DNA from: Schistosoma mansoni | Lineage: Eukaryota; Platyhelminthes; Trematoda; Strigeidida; Schistosomatidae | Length of the DNA stretch: 64,000 nucleotides | Assembly (NCBI RefSeq): GCF_000237925.1 | Contig: NW_017386086.1 | Coordinates: forward strand, 248,001 to 312,000 | Reading direction: 5' to 3' | Shown: positions 12,097 through 25,300 of the stretch, in pieces | Numbering within the stretch: position 1 is the first letter of the stretch | Layout: each line of letters opens with the position of its first letter | Translations under genes and position numbers: made by a program | The notes under the pieces: model-generated | What the model saw: only the letters and a program-made list of their open reading frames with translations | Told to the model about the DNA's origin: nothing | Database searches by the model: none

Positions 12097-15000
12097 GTAA
12101 GTGTCTCCTTTGATCTTTTTCATGTTTGATACACTCAGTTTACATGAAAGGGTATTTCCTGTGGCTGTATGATGTGAATATTTTGTTTAATTTCTAATTT
12201 TCCTTGATAGGTGTACTCATAAATAACACGATATATATATATATATATATAGTTACATATACATAGAAGTAGCACTTTTCGGATTAATGGTATAAAGACT
12301 CGACATATTTCAGTATAAAAATCTGCTTAGTGATTTATCCTTTGAAAATACATGTGTTTAGCAGTGAATAGCTACAGAAAAAATGGAATCTCAACATTTT
12401 TATTAATTGTTTTTATACGCAACCTGAAATCCTCGTAAATCTATATGGTGAAAAATCAACTGGGAAACTACCTCCTTTGAATCTGTTACAATTGCAATAT
12501 GTCTCTGTTGTCATTACTATAAATTATGTTTCATAGGATAATGAATTGATCTAATTGGGTTCTTTTTAGCCGCGAAGTAACGTCAACTCGTAAACTCCCA
12601 AAATCTCCGGAAGAAATTGAAAATCTCATGCTGGAGAAATCACGTGGTGTTAAAGTAACTATAATTCTTAATCTAATATTCCATTTATTTGTTTGATTTA
12701 GAAAACTTACCTGAACCTCTTATCTAAGGTTATCAACTCAAGTAAGTTGTTTCGTTTATGCAATACACAGAGCTATTGCATAGTGTGATTATGTGACTTC
12801 AAAAGTTATAAGCAAACCTATTTCATTATTAGATATATTTGTGAATGTTTTTTCTACTCACATATGTAAAGTCATCACATTTCACATTAGCGTTTTGAAG
12901 TAATTTAGGAGAGAATTACAAAGTACTAGAAATTAAGATGGAAAAACAAGTGGGTCAGTATCTACTTATTCCTAAGGCATAAGTCGAAGTAGACACTATT
13001 GAGTCATGAATAGTTCATTAGACTATACCATATTTCTTTGTCCTGTTCTAATTTTACTTGTATTCAAACATTTAACTTGTCTCAAAAGTCTTACTGGGTT
13101 TATCCATTCACATCATATTATTTAATAAATTACGGACTAAATTCATATATTTGTACTGGTTGTTTGATTCTTCTTATTGATATTTAGGACTGCAATCAAT
13201 CAGTCTCTTATTGGTATATGTGCATACTGTGCGGGTTCCCTCGATATTGCCTTAATTCACAAGCATTGTGACCAAAGATGGATGCTGACTAGCAGTAGAT
13301 AACGCGATGGGGTTTGGGACGAACGGTACTGGGTTCGAGACCTGGAGTGAACATCAACTCTGGGATGCAGGCACATACAGCTGACGAGTCTCAAATAGGA
13401 CGAAACAGACATCTTTAATTCCACTGTTAGCCATCATCCATCTCTGCTTATAATTACCGACTTAGTCTCTGTAGCAGAAATTGTAGCTCTCACTTGGTGA
13501 AAGTTTGTTGAAGTAACCTATGACTAAATTCATTCAATTATCTGATCTTTTCAGGGATATTTACTTACCTGTATCGCATAGTTTGTCTTTATTATTAGTT
13601 CTTTGGGGACAAAAAGTGCATGGTAACCTGTTCTAATGGGCTCTTAGTCGGCATTTGTTTTCTTAGTCTTCAAAAGATTCCTTCTTAAGGTAAATAAGAT
13701 GTTATTGGTTTATTATTATTTTCTTTCCTAAAGGCATCTTGAAGTACTTGCTACTGATTAATACTACTGGTAGGTTAAAATCACCCACATTTACCTGCAG
13801 GTTTAGCCAAACCTCTCAAAATGGTAGTAAATACGCGGCAATAGTTTTACTTGTTAAACGTGTAGTTTATCGATGGCATCTTCGAAAAGTCAAACTAATT
13901 AGACAACTCATTTGTAACCAGCAGAATAAAATATTTGCATACCGTACATTTTAAATTTTACACAACTTGACAGTCTTTAATCCATTTTATTGTGGTGTCA
14001 ACAGAATTCGTTTTGAATATCGTCCACTCATGATTTCTAAAAAATGAGCATTATTAGGTGCCGAAATATATCGTCGAATGTCCGGCGCTTTAACCGGGTT
14101 GGTGGACACGGAAAGTCCACATATGGAAGTTGGAAAACCCGATCCCAAACCAATGGTGCATATAGGATAAAGAATCCTAAGGAAACAAATGGCGTATGAA
14201 CCTATTGTTGGTCACCGGCTACCATGGGACTGCATCTCCTGAAGTTGCTCTACTGCCTTGTGGATCAGACCTTTAGGTCAAAGGCTCCGGGTGTGGCCCC
14301 CTAAGAAAACCACCTGCTTCGGTTTGGGCACCCGGACAGTATCACAGCCCTCACACAATCAAATGAAATGACATTTTTTGTATGGCGCATATATATCTGG
14401 TGCCCCTTATACCAATATTTATGTGTTCAAATAAATGAATAACTAATAATCAGCCATCTCATGTTTTGGTTTCTCTGATCTCAGCTTGAACATGCTGTTT
14501 GGTGGTATATTTCACTCACCAATTATATCTTTTCTCCATAAAACACATTCGACATTGGTTGAGTGGCTAGCAACAATATCTCTGTTTAATTTATGGTTGC
14601 CATGTTGAAAAGCGATGCTTTCGTGAAGAATATTGCAGATGTGTGGTCTTTAAATAATTAGTAAATCATGTGAACAATGAATGGTTGTTAACTAATCAAT
14701 AGATAATAACCATTATCCTATACAGTGATATATACGTACACTTACATCATTTAGCTCTCATTTGATGTTTTGAGTATGCTATTAGGTGAACTGACTAGAC
14801 ATCATAATTATTGTATTTAGGTTGAATAACTCAGTATGTTTACTGAAAACTGTAACTTGATTAAATGAATGAAATCAACTATCTTTCTGAAACAATTATT
14901 CTTATTTTTTATTTAGGTTCTACCGGTTCGGGTATGCCAGCTAATGTCCATGTACCTCCAAATGATCCTAACATTCAAATGCAGTCTGTTGGAAATAACT

Positions 15001-18000
15001 TTCAATTGAGTGGACAGCAACAACAACAACTAATGAATACTCAGATCATCTCTTTACCACGATCTGGACCTACTACAATCCAATCACATCCTCAAATTCT
15101 TCAAGTTATGTCACAAAATATGTCTAATAATATTAATAATATACAAATAAATCATAATCGTCCAAGGTATACCATTAGCTCACATCCTATTCAACCACAA
15201 TATCAATCATATTCTCAAAAGGGTATTATTCAACAGGATGGTACAATTCTCGGATCATCGTCAACACACTGTATTCCTGTTTCGACAATACCTAATCGTG
15301 TAAGTTTAAATAAAAAGTTAATTATATTATCTTAATGATTAATTTTGATAATCTTTGTTCATAACATTATTGTTATGTAATCATTATCTATCTTGAACTT
15401 AAATTACTGAAATATTTTGTAAAAGGGTTTTATAGATTTTAGCTTATTTTTATTAGATACTGATGAGTTACCTACATACCTGACAAATAGCAGTTGTTAA
15501 CTCAACCTTATGTTGTAACCATTATTTATAATTCCTTGTTTGTATACCTACCTTTGTGTTTTGTTTTTCTATAAAATTTATGAACTGACCACCATTTATG
15601 TCGATGTTATGTACATAGAGAAAATAAATTAGAGTGGTTTTGCGTTTGTTGAGCTGTCTGATTTATGAAATTTAGGACAGGGTATCTTAGGACCTGTTGG
15701 CGAAGAATTGAACTACTAAACTGTTCTCTGTTCTTTCGAAAATCTCGTAAACTATGTTATCCTTACATTCTTTCCTATTTCATTATCTGTTTTAATATTT
15801 TTTTTGTCAATTTACGTCGTATATATTTTAAAGGTTTTAACGTGTGACATGTTACTAGTCATACTACATTTAATTTATGTGAACATTTTGAAGTATCATT
15901 GTATTTCACAGAAATCCTTATTATGTTTTGTGACACCCTGTGTATTGTTGATTTTTCCCCACCTAATCATAGTTAGTGACCTAATGACCATCTTACAGTA
16001 AAAGTCCAATACAATATTTTAATGCAGATTCCCAGCGTCCTGACCACTGTCGTCAATTATTATTTACTCCATTTATGATGTATGCTACCTTGGCATTTTA
16101 ATACATGCAAAAGGGTTTATATTAATCACCAATACTTACTAACCATATCAATTATTCTAACATATGATAAATCTTCTACTCGTTTCATTCAGGTTTAGGA
16201 TAATATGATTCAGCTCTTATATTTGAAGGAAAATTACCATAAACGAGAATATTTTCAATTTCATTTGAAACTGTGAGCTTCTTTAACACTTACTTTGATT
16301 CCATTTGTAAAATGTTGGTTTAGGTAATAAGTGCTGTTAGAGGTGTGAGGGCAGTTATCACTTCCCGATTGCCCACACTGGGGAAGGGTTCTTCTAGACG
16401 TACTTGAAAAGGAAATTGGATTAGAAGTGGTCTTAATGACCTGAGAGCGTGACCGCAGTGCCCAAGCGAAAACTGCTTGAGGCCGGTCACGCACGGCCTT
16501 TTTGTGGGGGATTTTGGACGTGTTAGCTCCGTTCTTCAAAGGACCTTACCGTCGGAGACGGATATCTGTGGGATAAGGCGAGGTTTGCATTTTTAGGGTC
16601 AATCTTTCCTAACCCCGCCCCTCCTTGTGGGAAGGCAGCATCGCTGTTGTGCTGGTTGTCTGAAGGAAACACCTTACAGCCGTCACACCTCTGTACAGTC
16701 AGCCGTACGACTTCGCCTTCGAACCTTGGGTTTGCTGCTTTTAGTCTTACCGCTCTTCGACCGACCTGTCTGGCATGGTAGGACCTTGAGGAACTATTGT
16801 TCCAGCCAGTATAGCTCGATTGGTTCATCATGATAGGCAAGCCCGACCACCACGTCAAGGTAGCAGCAACAGTCGGGTCTAGGTAATAAAGTAGCTACCT
16901 TTTTTGTTTCAGACAGTAAGTTTGATTTGAAGCCTATTTTGGAAACGTACATGCTCTTCGGAATGCTTTACTTCCATTACAATTCAGGTGTGATTATCTG
17001 TGGTCAAAATCACTTGCAAAATAAGTGATCATTTATTCAGTCTTCAGATTCCACCTTTTCGTTGTGTTATTCACGAGATCGGTTTCACTCAGCAGATATT
17101 CTTGCTTCATACAGTATTCTTTTTTCCTATAATCGTACGACTGTTATGGGAAATTCAAAACATGAGCTGAGGTACCAATGAATCCTTTTTCAAGCATCAA
17201 CTAGTCTGACAAGAATGTTAATACTATACTGCCAACTGAGTCTGACAAATCTGCTTACTGCCATCCGGTGCTTCCAGGTTTTCAGAGGTGATCTAGCTAA
17301 GATCAGTCGTGATTTCAACAGGGAAAATACTACTATCTCCACAAATCCCCTACACTAAATCTACTTACCTTTTCTAGGGGAGGGGAGGCTGATGTAAGCT
17401 ATTGATGGAACACATGTCATTTGTCTCCCTAAAACTTATTTTGTTTCAGAGTACACTAAAATTGACACTCAATATTCCTGATAACTCATTTAGAGCCGGT
17501 TAAGATTTTTTGTTTTGCATTAATAATAAAAATTATGTTGTTCCTTTTATCATTAGACTGTGATATGTATCTATGGGTTTTCATTCATCTGAATGTATAC
17601 GTTATAGTAGTTGCATAGAACAGTTTTCTACCCAGTTCAGCTACCCTTAAGTTTCCATCATAATTTCATAGTCAGTTGTCGTTTTCTGCTGTATTGTAAT
17701 TTCTTAATATATATATCCATCGATCATTTTGCAGCCATATTTGGACGGAATTTTTCCCTATGATTTCAGGTTTTTTTACCGTCGGGTGTTGCAGTTACTC
17801 AGTCCAGCCAAATTATTCAATGTACCACAGGATCTGGACAACAACCGGTTCTCATATTCCAACAACCCCAGTCACAAAATACTTCACAAATAACTTCATT
17901 ATCATCTGCTGATCAATCTCTTTCACGGCAATCAATAATCAGGTAAGTTTCAATGCTCTAGTCGGATAGATAAATTAAGTAAGATGAAATAATTTACGTT

Positions 18001-21000
18001 TGTGTTAAGTAATGTCAAGTAAATAGGTTTATGGTACCAGCTGATTTGCATGATTCTGGTTTCCCTTGCCGAAGTGTACATCTCTCCGACTAACCACAAA
18101 TCTTTAGGCATTATTTGTGTTTTATGGAACTTGTAGTGATTTAAAGAATTAGGAGTTTGTAAGGTAACTTTGGAGCCATATATGACAACAGATATTGATT
18201 GATTTTCGCCCTTAAAATTCACTATTAAACATTACGCCTTAACATGCTGTGAAAAAGAGCTATAGTGGTGTGGCAGTAGTGAAATTGTATCCAAATAACT
18301 TCACGTCGTTACACACAAACTTGAAGTAATCGGCTAATCGGAGAGGGGACTTAGAGGTTAAACGACTTTGCTTCCAGTCTGTAAATCACAAGTCGGAACC
18401 CCGAATTATCGACTTCAGTTCGTACTCGTGAATAGTATAATATGGCCTCAGGAAAAATGAGTCTCAAAGCCAAGTACAAAAACTTGTTCTTAGTGAGTTA
18501 AATTTATTTACAAATCAATCGCTCATACATAAAATATACATATTTTGTGTACGAATCCAGTTTTAGTCATTCTAGTACATGTAGCGGTAACTAGTATTGT
18601 AAGAATAATCGTCAAATAGTTTTATCTAATACCATATTCAGTACTGACTTCCTTCATAATTTCATCATATTACTGATCATACATCGGGAATAGGTAAAAT
18701 ACTATTGAAACCCTGTGCTCTGCTGAGACATTCATATATGTAAATGTAATAGCTATTCTATTCTCTTTAGTATTCAAAGGTTGTCTGACAGTTTCCTTTT
18801 CGTAAAAGAAATTACTTTTTAATAAGATTCACTTTTATGATACACTTTATTGACTATTACCCCCCAAATGCCCTGATACGGCCGAGGGTGGAGAGTCCAC
18901 CCTCCTTCTCCAAATGCTGTTACATGGCAACGCATATACAGCTACTACCAGCGAAGTCCTACTCATTGTTTTACCGAAACTAGAGTGTTGTTTACAAAAT
19001 TGAGAGGATGAATAGCGAATGTCCGGCGCTTTAACCGGGTTGGTGGACACGAAAAGTCCACATATGGGAGTTGGAAAACCCGATCCCAAACCAATGGTGC
19101 ATATAGGATAAAGAATCCTAAGGAAACAAATGGCGTATGAACCTATTGTTGGTCACCGGCTACCATGGGACTGCATCTCCTGAAGTTGCTCTACTGCCTT
19201 GTGGATCAGACCTTTAGGTCAAAGGCTCCGGGTGTGGCCCCCTAAGAAAACCACCTGCTTCGGTTTGGGCACCCGGACAGTATCACAGCCCTCACACAAT
19301 CAAATGAAATGACATTTTTTGTATGGCGCATATATATCTGGTGCCCCTTATACCAATATTTATGTGTTTAAACAAATAATAAATAAATAAATCACTAGTA
19401 CCGGATCTCTATTTGTATTGTTTTTTTTATATCAGTTAATATAATCTGTGTATAGTAAATGATAACCATCAAACCAAATATTCTTTGTTTTGAATTGAAC
19501 AAAGAAATGTCAAAGTTTTGAATAGGCTTCCTGTTATAAAGAAATACATTTCAAACTTCAAATAATTTTAAATTTTTAATTGAACAGAGATTTTTATAGG
19601 ATCGCAATTTGGCTGAACATCTAATCTTTTAAATTACTGACATCAATGTTCACATTTATTTCGTTGAAAATTGGTTTGTATCGATGATTGATATTCATAG
19701 AGGTCACATTAACTTACTATTGTCCTTTGTTATACTTTCTGAATAACATTTTTCTCATTGTGCGAGCCCTAAAATTATTAATTTCGATCTTCTATAGAGA
19801 GAGAGAGTTGTGGATATTTCCTTCTAACAAACCCTACCTAATTTAGGACGAAACAATTGTTCGACTTTCCTTGGTTTTCAATATATTTCAAGCTTTTGGC
19901 AATCACATCAATCCATGTCGATGAATTCTATTGTCAAACTAATTAGTTGTCCATAATTTAGTGAACTTGAATTTTTTTTTAAAAAAAGTGCTGGTTTCTA
20001 CTTAGCTATTATTAATTGTGATAATCACTGCTTATGCTGTTTACAATAACCCTAACCCGCTCTTCTTATTTTATGGTTGTCTTTCTTATTTCACTTATAT
20101 GATTCTATTTATTTCAGTTCTCAAACGATGGGATCATCTACATCTATTAAACCAGGCTGTCAACAGGACGGCGTTTACGGTATGTGTTACTTTATATGTA
20201 TGAATTAATTCCTCAGTTCTAATTTATTCTTGTGAATTTTTCTCTGAATTCTTGTTCTGTAGTCTCTTTGCATGTATAATTATTTTAATCCATTAATTGT
20301 AAAATTTATAGAGTTGGAAGAGTAGTTTATCCTCACCACGCAAACTGACTATTATTATCATTACTACCATTATTATTACCATTAGTAGTGATGGTATAGT
20401 CATCATTATTAAGCCTACTGAATTTTTTTTTATCGCTAAGATTCATAGTTAGCCGCGTCAGTAGAATGTCGAAAAGTAGTTTTGTGAATGTGGTGACCTG
20501 TTTGCGTGCATGGGGTTCTGTTTAATGGTCTATAATCATAACATATGCACACTTTGTATTTTAGAATGTATTCCCACCTTACATCAATATAAGATATGCG
20601 AATTTCTACAAAACAAAAGTTGGATCTATTTGTTTGGTATTTATTATTTAAAAACGTTCATGTCTTGTACTCGCTTATTACGAAAAAATCATTTTACGCG
20701 ATGAAATTAGTAATAAGAGATTATCTAATAGAAGGCTTCTCCAAGGGTGAATAAAACCTACGTATTGTGTTGTGAAAAGTTGATTAGCTCTTTATAAACT
20801 ATATCTGTTACTAAATTTTAGAAGAAAGTCGTTTTAGTGGAAATATGAATTTAGGTTAAAGTAAACACAGAAAAGTGTCGAATTATTGTTTTAATATTTC
20901 TTAGAACAATTTTTATCACTGAGCAGTAGAACCTTTTATTGCATCACAGTCTTGTCACTGTTCTCTGATATAACTGACTTGGCAAGTACGCAGGTTTATG

Positions 21001-22288
21001 TGGTTTGTTTCAACTCCACGCTTTTTGTCAGAACCAGTAACTTTATCTGGCTTCTCAAACGAAACTTGGTGGAGTAGAGTTTAAACCTGTTACCCGTTGT
21101 TTGGAAATTGGATGGTTCAACCATGAAACCACTGCAATATGTTTCATCTATACATTGTTTTACATCGTTTAATCTAGATAGTGAAATAATCTCATATCAT
21201 TTCCTCTAGCAATTCGAAAGTCCCTTTGTGCTTTTAACTGGATTATAAATAAAGTTTTTTATGATTTTTATGTAATAAGAGAAGCTTCTGGGTATAAAAC
21301 TAAGGAACTAAAACGTTATATTTTTTTTATATATATATAAGCATTGTCCAGTTTACTTGTCCGTTGTACAAAATCAGTTCATTTATTCTTCCTTATTTCC
21401 GTAAACTATTACAACAGTTTTATGTATTCATTTTTATCTGACTCTATTATTATTATATATTCAAGATGTTAATTATTCTCAAATATCTGGTCAATAGAAT
21501 CTTACTTTGTTTCTAAGACAAAAGAATACGAATATAAGTCGAAACCAGAACCTGAATTTCTACCGATAAGCTAGTCTTTTTCTATAAAACAAACCAAAGG
21601 TTAATTCATCTTATGAAAATGAATATAATTTATTTTAATTAATACAGTCGCTATTCTGAGTAACAATGTAAAATTATTTATTTCACAAAAAAGAAGTATT
21701 TCCGTTAATCGTTTTTCACATTACCTACCCAAATTATCTGTCTTTTATATTGAACAGAACGTCTATCTGGACGACGTATTCGTGGTAGGTGCTCTTAGTG
21801 CAGTTAATTAACCAATTTAAAACCAAATTCATTATCCAAATGAGTTTATTGTTGACCTTGATTTCTTTCTTTGTGAATAACAAAATTGTATGAAAGAGCT
21901 TTTTTATTGAAATAAAATTAAAAATTTCAGCATCTAATGTCAATTAATAATAAGATTGTAATGATGATCATGGTAACATTTCGGCCAGTGCACATATTAT
22001 TATTTTTTGAAGCCAAGATTTACGTTGCCTATCTGTATTCGGTTTAGATAAGCTTTTGTGTATATCTGTCTGTTTGTCCGTGTGTGTGCGTTTGTTTTTA
22101 AAACGAATGATTGACAGCAGATTTACAGTGGATTACTAACTTGTGCTAAATGCCATAATTTCGATTTGTTTACTACTTTGAACTGCTGCTATTTATTTTT
22201 TATTATGTGTTGTTAGTGTTTATTATTTTGGCAATGCCTACACTATTCTTACTGCTGTTGCTAATGCAAGATTAACGTGTTAATGAGA

Positions 22289-22332
<44 letters not shown>

Positions 22333-25300
22333 AAATGGTGAAGTTTTTTAACTATTGATTATTTATATTTTGTCCAATTTTTGCTGCTTGTTTTTGGTAT
22401 AAAAACAATATTTTATTGTGGTCATGTTAGGTTACCATTGAAAACCTGTAAGCACTGGACGGCGAGTTCGTCCCAGTATGGGACTCCTCAGGAGTGCACA
22501 TCCACGATCCCGCACAGGGGACTCGAACCCAGGACTTTCGGTCTTGCGTGCAAATGGTTACCTTTTAAACCACGGAGCCGGCATCTAACGGTGTTAATCT
22601 ATAACTTCAATCAATCCAAAATATTTGGCGACCATCTTCCTTGTCTTTCGTAGGTAACTGTCTCAAACTCGACACGGTTGAACTCTACTGGTCACGGCTT
22701 TTCGCTGGAACTGCGAGAATTACCTCTCGAAACTAGTCATTGGTGAACACCTGATAATTATCAGTATAGGTTTGTAGGTATTTTAGAGCTTTTTTATACT
22801 TTTATTGAGATCATATTATTATTGTGTCCTGAAAATAATAACTATAACGCTCATACACTCGAACCAAAGGATAGTATGCATTTAATCAGCTCTAGTTAAA
22901 TTACCAATATGCGTATACGACAGTCACTTCTAACTGTAAATGTTTTTGTCTTTTATTAAAGAAAAAATTGCTTACAGATAATTGGTTATTTGTCTTTTTG
23001 TTAATTAGGTTGTTTTACATGAAACTACTCGTTCGGTAATAAAAAGTGCCGGTATTTTCATTGTGTGCAAAATCTCTAACTTTATTTCCGCTTTTTTAGA
23101 TAAAGACAGACATGATCTAGTATCTGACAAAAATATGTATTTTGATCGTGGCTGTTGCTATCGTTTGTATCATCCTTCGGGACAATGAAAAGAAATCGAC
23201 AAAATGAAATTTAAATGGATGATACTAATATTCCCTAACTACAGTAAAAAAAATAGGAGTGAAATGAGAAACGGTCCACGACAGTGAATAAAATGTACTG
23301 AATAATACCATATTTATAATGGGGAGAAAGACGATAAATAAATTTGTCTGTGCCACTGACTATGGCTATTCTGTGGACCTCAGCATGGAAACTTTCATAT
23401 ATTATGCTGGCCAGACCAATAGTTATTGACATTGGAAACCTTATCTGTTTTGGTTTAAAATTTTCTCTAAGTTACTGTTCTCCTAACCAGCTAAAACTGC
23501 CTGAGTGAACGTTTGTAAGAGTGTATACCGACCCCGTCATTTGATTTGCCATCTTTATCTACTATTATGCGACCGGAATCAGCATTACTCATCTGGTGAT
23601 TTCAAAATGTTCGAACAATTCCTTGAAAACACCTATGATTTAATACATGAAATATACTTTAAAATGAACTTCTCATTTTGTTGAGGAGAGATTTTATCAC
23701 TAATAGAAATAAACGAAACATCATAAATGTAATCTCCGTTTTGTTGATGTTTTGAAAAAATAGACAGAAAAATCCGCTTACTTATTCGTATGGATTAAAA
23801 CATTTTTTTACGTAAAGCCTTATTAATCGGTGTTCCATTACCCAGCCCAGTTTATCAATCTCTATATCCTGGCTAGTTACATTTTCTCTTTCATATTTAC
23901 AGTCATGATCAATAATTAAACAACTTAGCATTTTTAATTTAATTTTCGGTGAGACTACGGACAACCTTTGAGCGACGCTAAAGCGACCTTGAGAATGTCC
24001 ACCTACTCACTGGAGCTAATAAGGGCTATAAATCGGTGTGAAGAATATGGATTATGATTTACAATTGATGGTAAGGGTTATGGTTTGGATTTATGGTTTT
24101 CATCACGAACTGACATCAACTAAAGTGCCACAACTCTATGTAGACAAGTAAGTATATGAATTTCGCGCCAAATTCCGAGACCTGTTATCCTAAATCCGAT
24201 TGGTTCATCCACAAATTATAATCTCGCTTAATTTTCTTTATGGGATCAATCACTAACTCCTTTTAAATAGGACTTGCATTTTTATCACTTTACAGCAAAA
24301 TTTAGGAGAAATGAAATAGATCCATTTACTTTATCAATTATTTTGTCATGAAATAATATACCTATGTTTACTGGGTAATCAACAAATGGTCCAGAATGTG
24401 CTTATTAACACTCGCTATTCAAGTGTGCCTACAACCTTTATAAAACTTATTTCTCTCTATAATCTCAGTATTTCCAATTCAGAAACACAATTCCTGTAGT
24501 TTTTATTACGACCCAACTTCACTCAGACAACCACTAGTTCTCAACATGTTTCTCCTATTAGCACATAAATGATATTTGACTGAGGTATACTTGAAGCCAC
24601 TTGTATTCAAGAAACAAATAAAACTGTAGAGACTCATTGTTACAAATTATATCTCAGATCACTCATTATTACTGAGATCGTAGTTACTTTATACAACCCA
24701 CATTCATCAACAGTTATTTGAAAGTCTTTATTGAAAATTTTGTTCAGAAACCATACTATCACATTCATGTAGGAAATATTGTTATGTTTTGTCCTGATTA
24801 TACGTTTAGATCCTTCAGTCTTGTGAACTAGCCATTCTGTTTTGGGGCTTCTTTGTATAAACACTACTACTTAATGTAGCAAGAAACTTATGATTGGTTA
24901 TTGGTAGCCATAATGCACAATCAAAGTGACGGTTACATTAAAATTTGCAGTAATTTTTAAAGTTATAAATTAACGAGTAGTGTAACTCGTCTCCCAATCA
25001 CAAATTAATGTACGCGGTTTTGTACGATATTGTCTGTGTAATAAGAGCTAATGATACTGCCCATTTGCACTAACTGAAACACAGATTTTAGAGACTGAGA
25101 TCTAACAGTTGAGAAATCCTAACCCTCTAACGGAGAACTCATCAGTCCTAACCTGTGCGAGTTATATCACTAAAAGTCCTTCATAAATCAAGTTTCTTAA
25201 CTTACCAACCATGTATTAAGCTTGATTGTTGACATCGCCACCATCATCTATGCCTTGAAAGCATAACTTTGCAGTGAACAATGAAGTTAACTGCATTTAT

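Noticed and set aside
16523-16858. 111-codon minus-strand frame as a host gene
   Set aside because: It lies wholly inside the GC-rich insertion flanked by a direct duplication, and the opposite strand is also open, so it is more likely repeat sequence.
18300-18480. Another tRNA-derived SINE in MED15 intron 5
   Set aside because: Only a vague B-box-like string is visible and no family tail matches.
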